Shown: piece after piece, positions 55,486-64,000 of the stretch
Position numbering within the stretch: the stretch's first letter is position 1
Layout: each line of letters opens with the position of its first letter
Origin: Dryomyza anilis
Lineage: Eukaryota; Arthropoda; Insecta; Diptera; Dryomyzidae
Length of the DNA stretch: 64,000 nucleotides
NCBI GenBank assembly: GCA_951804985.1
Contig: OX638130.1
Coordinates: 101,429,700-101,493,699 of the forward strand
Reading direction: 5' to 3'
Program-made: the position numbers and the translations under genes
Notes under the pieces: model-generated
What the model was told of the DNA's origin: nothing
Seen by the model: the letters and a program-made list of their open reading frames with translations, nothing else
The model's database searches: none

Positions 55486-55597
55486 CCCTAGTAGAAATTT
55501 AACCTTTTAGTCTAGAAATGAAGATTGTCATCTTCTTGATGAGGAAAAATGTCAATGATCATTCCCGATTTTGGCTCTAGAATAATTTCTATTAGGG
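55486..55597 (+). mobile_element. MITE family M4, complete 112-bp copy
   Basis: CCCTAGTAGAAATT at the left and AATTTCTATTAGGG at the right are 14-bp inverted ends (one mismatch). The interior has 'gtcatcttcttgatgagg' and 'tcaatgatcattcccgattt'. Flanks are ctttg and taaaa, so there is no TTAA or TA duplication and the superfamily is unclear. The open frame starting at 55,549 overlaps the right end by chance. Confidence 0.8.
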
Positions 55598-57235
55598 TAA
55601 AACATACAATCCACCCATTCCATATGCAACTTTCGTTACCTCCAATTTCAACACGCATTTCCGGCACGAAATCCTATAACGCAATCTTCAAACCATTCGC
55701 CGACAATATATGTTATTCTGAACATGTACTCCATATAAATTCTCCATAAAATAGCGTTATCATTGACAAAATATCTGCCTACCGTCGAAACACTCTTGTT
55801 TTGACCAATTCAATTTAATTTGTTAACAATTTTCTTTTGTCTTACATGCTAACAACTTCCTTTCAAAAAGCTACCTTTAAAGAAAGTACCTAGTATGTTT
55901 ATCTACGTGTTGTCTAAACCTTTGTTATTCCCTTTTTAAGACAGTCGCTCTTCTCAAATTCTAAATAATTAAATCATTAGGCCATATGCTGGTTGGCACT
56001 CAATTAACAAAGTCTTTCACATTAAGGCAGTCACTAAACAAAAAATAAAATAGTACAAAGACCTTTCGTCGGCGATTCGTGTATTTCCGAGAAAATGTCG
56101 AAAATGTTGTAGTTTTTGGTTGTGTTGTTAGATCGTAGATTAAAATCATTAAGTTTTCTACTGTCTTAAGACATTATGTCAGTTTGGTTTTAACAACTAC
56201 ATTTTTTTATAATTTGTTACGATGGTTTAAAAGGTACAGATAAGACAACATTAGTTTTGGGGAAATTTATGAGAAATATTAATTGAAAATATATAGGACT
56301 GTAGCGCCAAACTGTTATTATTATGAAAGTATAATTTTAAAACCCAACAAAATCGATATATATTGTGGACATTTATTTATTAGTATGTTAATTTCCAAAC
56401 ATTTTTACTATTCGCTTATAATAATGTTTATTGGGTAGTTATTAAAAAAAAATGAAACTTTGAAAATTCGAAAATGAAAAAGTTGAGAAAGATAGGGACA
56501 CATACATGTATATGTTTTTTATCAGTATGAATCATCGCCGATTCGTCAATTACGCATATTTCACAATCAACAATTAGAATAGCAATCCGACGGAATTAAG
56601 AATCGATAGTTTCCATCAGCGATGTCCAGTCATTACGACCCCAACTTTATATATTTTTGCGAAATGTTTTTGTTGAATGAATTTAATTCTGCAGAAGACG
56701 TGTGTTTGTTGTTGTTTTCGATTTATTGCTACACAAGTTATCAAAGCATGCAATAGCAAAACATATGCAAAATTCGAACCAAAGACATGTGAATCAATAG
56801 CACTGCTGCATTTCATTTTTTTTTGAATTTATAGTTGTATGTTTTATACTTTTGAATTCTTACAGATTTTCGGAAATCGTTAAAAATCATAATAAAATGA
56901 AAAGTTATGGTTTAAAAAGATTACGATTTCATAATTAAGTAATGTTTTCGAAAGCCTAATTCTAGGAGCGTTCGACTTTTACAATTTTTTATGGAAACGA
57001 AAAGCCAACTTTTTGTTGCAACTATATAATCCTACAAGTGCGACAAAGTCATTTATCTACTGGAGTAATGGTCCTGAGAAGTATTTCACGGAGACGAATT
57101 GTCCGTTAACCATAGAAAACAAAATAAACGTGCGAAAATAAATAACAATTCACAACATAAAATAGTATAAAAGTTATAGTATAAAAGTTATAATATAAAT
57201 ATAGTATAAATAGTAGAAAATAGTATAAAAGTTAA
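55598..57235. other. No gene recognised
   Basis: A+T-rich, with a SINE-A stub at 56,293. The open frames 55,549-55,749 and 56,616-56,816 (minus) have no recognised domain. 57,165-57,235 is a short tandem of 'agtataaaagttata'. Confidence 0.45.
56293..56324 (+). mobile_element. SINE-A 3'-end stub
   Basis: 'ataggactgtagcgccaaac' plus tgttattattat is the last about 32 bases of SINE-A, in plus orientation, with nothing of the body upstream. It is a strongly 5'-truncated insertion, which is expected for LINE-driven retroposition but rare for SINEs. Confidence 0.8.
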
Positions 57236-57350
57236 TTCAGGGAAGAATTTTCTGGACAAAAATTATCTTGGGGACGAATTATCCAGAGAAAAAATGGATC
57301 GCGGAAGAATTCTCCAGGAAAAATTGAATTGGGGAAACAATTGTATTGAG
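57236..57350 (+). repeat. 30-bp minisatellite 'ggggaagaattatccaggaa'
   Basis: About four units: gggaagaattttctggac, ggggacgaattatccaga, gcggaagaattctccagg, ggggaaacaattgtattg, spaced about 30 bp, with an outlying unit at about 57,091 (gagacgaattgtccg). Confidence 0.65.
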
Positions 57351-58030
57351 TAGGAACTGTACGAAGAATAATGACTGGAAAGAATTGTTTCGGTGATTAC
57401 TCCTTTCTTAGTGAACACAATTATTTTATATTTAACGAATAAAAATAAACTATAATTTCCAATATATCAAAACTTTCCAGGCAGAAGGCAGTTTTGGAAA
57501 CCTATTTCTGAGTGGAATGCCTAGCAAAGTATTTTTTTTTAATTTCGCGGTCCAAGTTTGAAATATGGCCAGATAACGCTTTTTATTGTAAATTTTTGAA
57601 AAATGTTAGTTACGATATAATTTTCAATTATTTTGAATACAATTCTGTGCGCTGTTATTAGGAATTTGAACTATAAACTCAATATTAAATACTGACCATA
57701 GGATAGTCTCAATTTTCATTAAGCATGTGCCAAAATATTCCTATATGTATTACTTTCCTGATGTCGTTTGCCAAATTTGAGTTTGTTTATAAGACCTTCT
57801 TACCTTAGTACAATTAAAGACCTTTATAAGACCTTCCTAAGTAGTACAATTAAAAATGTTTCGAAATAAATTAGGACAGGCAAAACATTGGAACTACATT
57901 TTGTTCATCTTATTTTAGGAAACAAATCAATAAAATGTTGAACTACACGAATTTGAGAAGTTTTTTTTTTGGCCTTCTGTAAAATTTGTTTTTTTTTTGG
58001 TTACGATGTTTTTCCTGGGTCTGGTACGAT
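57351..58030. other. No feature recognised
   Basis: A+T-rich with a local duplication of 'ataagaccttcttaccttag' and 'ataagaccttcctaagtag' at 57,790-57,845. No gene. Confidence 0.5.
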
Positions 58031-58910
58031 AAGTCGAAATTTAAAATATCAAAACTAAAAATACCGAAGACAAAAATGTAGAAAATACAAATGCCGAAAC
58101 CTGAAAATGTCGAAAACAAAAATGTCGAAACAAAAATGTCGAAAACCAAAATGTCGAAAAAAAAAATGTTGAAAACTAAAATGTCGAAAACTAAAAATGT
58201 CGAAATTTAATATGACGAAATCATTTATTGCCGAAAAAATGATGGAAAATGTCGAAAAAACTCGAAGATAAAGATATTAAAAAATAACGAATTCTGATTT
58301 TTAGCTACTGTAGGATTCATGCGGAGATTTTTAAATATGCTGCCTTCAAAATACCATCTTGGAATTTAGCTTCAACACTTATAAAAAATCAACAAAATTT
58401 CGATTTTTTTTAAATACTTTTTTTAAGGACATGCAAATACGACCATTGGTCATATGTTCATGTTAAGAAGAATTTTCCAAAAGATTGTTTTATTAGTTTT
58501 AAAGGGATATTTCAATAGGAACCAACATACAAAAGTTATCATTGACATTTTTTTTACTTTGGACTGTATCTCTGGAAAAAGTGATATCTTTGGAAATAGT
58601 GGTCGGAAAAAAAATGGTGAATGCAGATCTCGATACCCTTTATCAGTTGCCAAAATATCATTGAAATCGAAGAGAGTGAGTTGCAAATCCTACGAGATTT
58701 GGGGTAGACTTGCTCATATAGGATTTGAAATTTGTATTTCAACATTTTGATATTTCGGCATTTTAATTTAGTTTAAAAAATTTGACGACATTTTCTAGCT
58801 TTAAAATATTTTTCGACATTTTGTGATTCGGCCAAATTTTGTGTCGGCGTTCTAAGGCTTTTATAATTTCGACATTTAGAGGTTTTGACATTTTTTTTTT
58901 TCGATTTTTC
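58031..58910. mobile_element. Element with inverted arms of a CGAAAAC(A)AAAATGT satellite
   Basis: Left arm 58,031-58,265: about twelve units of 14-16 bases, 'aaaaatgtcgaaaac'. Right arm about 58,738-58,910: the inverse, 'gacattttgatatttcg' units. The arms enclose about 470 bp of different sequence. The spacer has overlapping open frames on both strands (58,454-58,750 plus; 58,450-58,686 minus; 98 and 78 codons); neither shows a domain I recognise. Terminal satellites in inverted orientation are typical of foldback-like elements. No TSD identified. Confidence 0.65.
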
Positions 58911-60736
58911 GTACGGATCCCGTTTTTCCTGTAAGGTATGGATATTGTATACATTCCAATCAAGCAATATTTATATAATTTTCTGTTTGCTCAATTTTAA
59001 AGTTTTATAACAGAAATCCCGGTCATATTTCACAATAACTCTTGATAGTTTAATTTAAAAATTTCCACATATTAAAGCCTACAAATTTAAATATAATTCG
59101 CATTTCTAAACACTCTGAACAAAATGCATTATAACCGAAAAAAATGAAAGCAACAACAACTAATTAAAAAAATATTGTAAAAATAATTGCTTCCATCGAA
59201 GATTTGAACCTGCAATAGAGGCGCCAAAAGTTGAAAGACCAGCGGAAAATAATAAACGTACCGCGACCCCCCATAGATGTTGGTTACTACATACCATAAC
59301 AACATACTATACGACGATAGTACCAAATACTTTACAACAATCATAATAACAATAACCGAGAGCATTAAAAGCCTTTTAAATTTAATAACAACAAAAGCTA
59401 TAGCAGAAGCAACAATAAAAATAATAATTACCTCTTATATAATTTAAATTAACGCACATTAAAAAACATTGATCTAAAGTGGGTCCGTACTTCTTTTTGT
59501 TTGTATAAATTTTTTCACTTTTACACACTTTAATTGCGTTAAGCAGCCGTTTACAAGTAGTAACAAAAAGTCAAAAACACCTCAGTTTCAGCCATTTTAA
59601 TTTGTGGCAATAGATGGCGCTTGGCCGTACCAATGATGGAGTGGATGATGAACGCGCGACGGTTTAACCAACAAAACGTATGATTAATGAGTCTTTATTT
59701 ATGGAATCGCACAGAGGTCTATCAAAACTTAATTGTTTTGGATTTTTGATAAAGTAAAAATTATTATTTTATAGTGTTTAATGTTTAGGACGGTACAGTA
59801 AAGTCTGCAGAATATTTGAGGTATATGTAAAAAAAGAGCGGAGCCCAGGTCTCAGATTAACTTTTTTTTGATATTAGTAATCTTTGTCCTGAGTTTATTA
59901 ATTTATCTCCTCTTTTTTCGGCAATTGTATATATTGTTACGAAAATTCAGTCTACGGAAAACTGTCCTACAAGTTCGTATCTCTGGATTGTGTACAAAAT
60001 AAAAACACTCTTATGTTTGGTTTAAATTACAACATGTAACTTTATTTTGTTTTTATTTCACATTAACTAACAACTTTACTAATAATAAATACTAACAACT
60101 GCTACATGTCCACTATTTAACTTGACATTGTTCTCACACGAGATGCACTCGACCACTTTCCAAATACTACTGAAGTGCTGCGCATCAGATGCGGCGCCCT
60201 TATATACTGCATGCATCAATTCAACACGTTTCGACACGCTTCGATATGCTTCAAGAACTTTCTACACTTTTCGTGAATACTGCATGCTATTTGCATCTGT
60301 GTTTTAATACGCTGATCTTCCATCTCTTTCTCACACATTTCCTCAATGCACTGAATGGTCATCCGTCTCTTTCTAACACATTGCTTAGTACGCTGAATTG
60401 TCTTGAGTCTTATTTACTCTTATTAAATGGCACAGTGGAGCAAATTAACTCTTTTCGTAAAAATATAATTTTCCATTTTGGACACGCCTTCTTCTGTGTT
60501 TTACAAACGGACGACTAATGTGCATATGTACATTATTTGTAGCTTCAGTTTTTCAGTCACATTTTGAAATTAAAATGAGTTTAAACTAAATCCCATTTCG
60601 TCTTCTGTCAACATATTACAAGTATTTAAAATGTCTGATAATGAACTGATTATTAATTGTCTTTCTGTCTGTAATATTTCATGACATTGCGACGTTTTGT
60701 TTATAAACTATTTAGAACGATTTAGACCAAGTTTTT
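58911..60736. other. No gene recognised
   Basis: Mostly A+T-rich and unmatched. 59,200-59,290 is less A+T-rich and has a weak tRNA-like box B on the minus strand (gcaggttcaaatcttcgatg). 60,120-60,520 holds overlapping plus-strand open frames of 61 and 109 codons, rich in His, Leu, Phe and Ser, without a recognised domain. Confidence 0.4.
59609..59625 (+). promoter_or_regulatory. CTCF-like / Pho-like motif cluster
   Basis: AATAGATGGCGCTTGG resembles the core shared by insect and vertebrate CTCF sites (AGATGGCGC), and CAGCCATTTT 20 bases upstream contains the Pho/YY1 core GCCAT. Motif matches only; a site this short occurs by chance in long sequences. Confidence 0.2.
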
Positions 60737-60984
60737 CAGTGCAAGTTTAAACTTAGTTTAAACTTTTTCAAATTTTAAAAGTCTATAATTTCCAATCAAA
60801 ATGGCCGAATGTCTTGAAATTTTACAGAAATATAGTCAATTAATAATCTATTAATATGGCCTTTTAAAAAACTGTGAAATATTGCATAAACATGAAATTA
60901 CATCTAGTTTAAACTACGTTTAATTTGAAATTGTCACTAAATAAACTGAAGCTTAAAATTGTGGAAATTTTTAAACTTGCACTG
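60737..60984. mobile_element. 248-bp element with CAGTGCAAGTTTAAA inverted ends
   Basis: CAGTGCAAGTTTAAAC at 60,737 and its inverse ending cacTG at 60,984 (15 bases matching). Inside each end is another 'aaacttagtttaaact' or 'agtttaaactacgttta' word. A decayed relative is at 25,185-25,378 and an end fragment at 4,869. No matching TSD (aagttttt / aacaattg). CAGTG ends suggest hAT-type, unproven. Confidence 0.65.
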
Positions 60985-61961
60985 AACAATTGAGCTGACG
61001 TATTAAAAGAAAACCAACACATTGCAAGGTTTTTGTCAACAATGGAAATTTCAATGTTCATTAAAATGCATTTCCAATATTGCTGCAATGTTGCAGCAAC
61101 TGCTAATGCAGCAAATGTTGCTAAACCAACAAATGTTCAGTTGAAGAGATACAAAGTGAAGTAGAAATACCACAATAAAGCAAAGAAATATAAACTCTAC
61201 AAAAAACCACAAAATTATGCGGGAACTAAATATGACAAGTGTATCAAAAAAAAAGAAAACAAAAACCTATAAATTTTAAACAACATCATCAATCAGTCGA
61301 ATGTAGGTGAGTCATAAGTTGAGGGAAATAAAAGTTCCCATTGGCACAGATATCTATGTCTGTGCAATCATAATAGTAGATATAAATAATCACAGTATAT
61401 TGAAATAAAAACGAAATGTACACAATATATATTACAACATGTTAACGATATGTTCTTCTAGCAAATTAACGAATCTCTTAAAAAGGATTATTTAATTTAA
61501 TTTGGAATTAAAATTTTAAAAACAATGCAATAATTTTCCTATTTAAAAAACATACAATTTAATGTTTTAATGACACAAGGTCTAAACTAAGATAATGGTA
61601 ATGAAATTAAGCCCTCTTTGCCATATATCAAAGGGTTTTTAAAATACTTGGGAGCTAAAAATAGTTCTATATTTTATGACTCAGCTCTGACAATTTATTT
61701 TTTATTTTATATCAAAAAATATTTATTATATTATCTATATTGAAATAAATATAAGTAACCAAATGGACAATCTTAAGGGTAACTCCCTTAAAAGACAATG
61801 TGAAACAGTGAAACATTAACAACCACGCAGACTTAAGATAACAACGATAATTTTTTTTATTAAATTATTTTTTATTTTATATTTTATTTTATTTAAACGG
61901 ACATATTCAATAAAAAAATATATGCAATATCTACCAAGAGATGACACTACATTATTCACTC
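60985..61961. other. No feature recognised
   Basis: A+T-rich. 61,070-61,140 repeats 'ttgctgcaatgttgcagcaa' and 'gcagcaaatgttgc', a short local palindromic cluster. No gene. Confidence 0.5.
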
Positions 61962-62040
61962 AGGTCATGATCGGGAACTGATCATTGTATTTTTACCATG
62001 ATTTGATCATGTCTTCCATAATAGAAGAAACTCCAATTAG
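61962..62040 (-). mobile_element. MITE family M4, reverse partial copy
   Basis: 'aggtcatgatcgggaactga', 'tcattgtatttttaccatga', 'tttgatcatgtcttcc' and 'agaagaaactccaattag' are M4 words in reverse order. One terminus decayed. Confidence 0.6.
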
Positions 62041-62084
62041 GTATTAGCCATATTTTGAAAAACAAATTAATCGTTCATTTATTT

Positions 62085-62515
62085 CACTTCATACCAGGAA
62101 CTAAAAACCCTTTGGAATATCAATTTCGGTTCTGGTTCCAAGATTTTAAAAATATTGTTTCCGGTTACGATTCGGTACCACACATTTTTATTAATAACGG
62201 TTCCGTACTAAAAATCGAAACGGTCACAATTTCGATTATTTGCGGTCCCAGATAGGGACTAAAACATTTTAGAATATCAGATTCGGTTCTGGTTCCAAGG
62301 TTTTTAAAATAGTGTTTCCCGTTCCATTCTAAAAATCGAAACGGTTCCGATTTCGGTTCTTTGCGGTCCCTGACAGAGACTAAAACCCTTCATAATATTA
62401 GATCCGGTTATAGTTCCAAGATTTTTAAAATAGAGCTTCCGGTTCCAACCAAAAAAATTATATGGTTTCAGATTCTGGTTCCGATTCCGGTTCTTTACGA
62501 TCCTTGATTATTAAT
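62085..62515 (+). repeat. Tandem repeat of about 130-155 bp, three units
   Basis: 'gggactaaaaccctttagaa', 'tatcagattcggttctggtt', 'ccaagatttttaaaatagtg', 'tttccggttcc', 'taaaaatcgaaacggttccg' and 'tttgcggtccctga' recur, starting near 62,097, 62,255 and 62,386. Within each unit 'ggttcc' is itself repeated. The open frame 62,055-62,255 is a reading of the first unit. Confidence 0.75.
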
Positions 62516-63219
62516 GTATTCTACATTTGATTTATTTGACTTTCAAATAGAACCAAGAAACACAGGCATTATCTAATATTTATCATAAATGTTCACCTAC
62601 CTCACTATGTGTTACCAATGAACACCCAAACAAATGACCATTTATAGTGCAACCCAATTTATAGATAGTCAAAAAAAGTTATCAGCCGACTAATCATGCA
62701 TTGACACCCCATCGACTGATAAGACTTATCAGTGGGAGGCTTTATCAGCAACTGCAAAAGTTTCATTCCACCTGTTATCATTGGAATTCAAGACCAAATA
62801 AACTATATAAAGTAGATACGACACAATTTATGAGGATTTCTTTAACAATATTCTTCGCAACTGAAATTCAATTTCACAGTAGTGAACGAGTTCTTTTGAA
62901 TAACGCGTCGTTACTTCGAAATAGTCATTAATATTATTATAATAGTGTCACGTTTTGGTATTGACCATGTCCGGGACTTGTACCACAACCACCGCTCCTA
63001 CGGTACCGATTGCTGTTTATTATCGCGATCAAAATACAGTTCAAACACGGACGAACTGGATGAATAAACCGCAACACAATTCGTTAGCTGCAGGTGATTT
63101 GAAGTTATTATAAACGAAAGTGATAGTTTTATGAATACGTGTAATAAAAGAGTGCCCATTATTTATTACACTTAAACAGTGAATAAACCATAGCTCGAGT
63201 CAATAAATATAGAAATAAT
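62516..63219. other. No gene recognised
   Basis: Mixed-composition DNA. The open frame 62,701-62,931 has no recognised domain. 62,960-63,060 is less A+T-rich (gtccgggacttgtaccacaa). Confidence 0.45.
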
Positions 63220-63650
63220 AATAGAAATAAAAGTGCACCCAATAGAGAAATTAGTTGCACCAACAAACTTATTGCCCAATCAAGTTTTTCGGTTCTATCA
63301 ACTGATAAGTGGTTTCTTATAATCAAAACTAAAAGTGTTGTAACATGGACTGCAACCAATTTGGAACAGTTTTAGAAAAATTTGGTGTGTGTATATGATA
63401 ATGTTTCAAATGCCAACCGAATAAGGCCGAGCCACAGAGCAATTTAAAGAAAATTTTGTTTACATAATGTGAACATAATTCTAAATCGTGCTATATGAAA
63501 CGAACACCGTTTTAATACGACTAGAATAAAGCAATTACATCAACCAATATGTTGCAATTTCGTTTCAACTGAATGAAGTTGGCTGTTAGAACTTATTTTT
63601 TCGGTTGTTAGAACTTATTTTTTCGAACCTCATGCCATTGATTGGCAATA
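63220..63650 (+). repeat. Single diverged unit of the roughly 340-bp satellite
   Basis: 'ccaacaaacttattgcccaa', 'ggttctatcaact', 'ggactgcaaccaatttggaa', 'cagttttagaaaaatttgg', 'gtttcaaatgccaa', 'gaatgaagttggctgttaga' and 'cgaacctcatgccattg' follow the unit order of the array at 31,450-33,106 with many changes and insertions. 'ttcggttgttagaacttatt' is duplicated locally at 63,600. Confidence 0.65.
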
Positions 63651-64000
63651 AATTTTTGGAGAAGAATGGTTTTATGTGTTAACTATCACAGTGAATTTAA
63701 ATACATAAAATATATGTATGTTAAAATAAATAAATTAACCAGAATTACAAAATTCCGAATAATAATTTGACGACATTTTATACAAAATTAATAGACCGTC
63801 AGTCATAAATTAACTTGACAAAGATAGATAATTTCATCATGTTGTTCCACAAACTTAGAGAATAAAGAAGATATTTTGGCCATAAATTTAGTTAACATTT
63901 CTAAAATTTCCTAAAAATTAATAATGTTCAAGTTTATCTGATTTAATTCTGATTTATGTAATATAATTAAAGTCTTAAGATAATTTATTTCTATATATAA
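63651..64000. other. No feature recognised
   Basis: A+T-rich sequence to the end of the window. Confidence 0.5.

Noticed and set aside
59190..59290. tRNA gene or SINE on the minus strand
   Set aside because: Only a box B-like word (gcaggttcaaatc) is convincing. Box A spacing and stems do not fit, and no second copy was seen.
60122..60518. Protein-coding exon
   Set aside because: Two overlapping frames without splice context, codon bias or domain; probably chance.

Overview
The window looks like noncoding DNA from an insect, most probably a higher fly (Diptera). It is strongly A+T-rich on a large genomic scale. It has no bacterial-style gene packing, and every long stretch is broken by short transposon remnants. 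One repeat carries the (GACA)n tract followed by GACATGGCTA that I associate with dipteran intergenic repeats. I cannot fix the species. I found no convincing complete protein-coding gene. The one clearly recognisable protein is a broken non-LTR retrotransposon (LINE) C-terminus at 9,793-10,194. The window is therefore intergenic, or part of a very long intron.

Layout. 1-600 is a degenerate tandem repeat. 1.3-2.9 kb is an old repeat related in inverted orientation to the 8.1-10.7 kb element. 4,254-5,400 is a large inverted-repeat (foldback) element with flanking target-site duplications (TSDs). 5,897-6,583 is a TA-flanked MITE. 8,112-10,746 is a composite with matching inverted ends that holds the LINE remnant and an ancient SINE. 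12.4-15.7 kb is a nest of transposons inside transposons. 16.9-17.8, 20.8-21.6, 36.3-37.2 and 43.5-44.1 kb are further TA-flanked MITEs. 22.8-23.9 kb is a 178-bp tandem array and 31.4-33.1 kb a roughly 340-bp array. 27.5-28.7 kb has a degenerate minisatellite, a 340-bp hairpin and SINEs. 38.25-39.0 kb is a three-level nest. 41.3-42.2 and 52.6-53.4 kb are copies of one dispersed element. 47.8-48.9 kb is a TTAA-flanked piggyBac-type element. 50.8-51.5 kb is a tandem duplication of a second tRNA-derived repeat. 58.0-58.9 kb is an inverted pair of short satellite arms.

Elements. Two tRNA-derived SINE families are present. SINE-A is about 305 bp with a (TTA)n tail; it has six young copies, all on the minus strand, plus one ancient copy and one stub. 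SINE-B has a different tRNA-like head. Five MITE families (M1, M2, M3, M5, M6) share the termini TA-CAC...GTG-TA, as expected of Tc1/mariner-type nonautonomous elements. Another family (M4) has CCCTAGTAGAAATT ends. Nesting gives relative ages and shows that SINE-A and M1 were active over overlapping periods.

Possible host signals are weak: two minus-strand initiator-plus-splice-donor candidates (50,275 and 25,814), a TATA-preceded short ORF with a hydrophobic leader (46,000-46,212), and a CTCF-like motif (59,609). All coordinates and similarities were read by eye, so element edges without a TSD are approximate.
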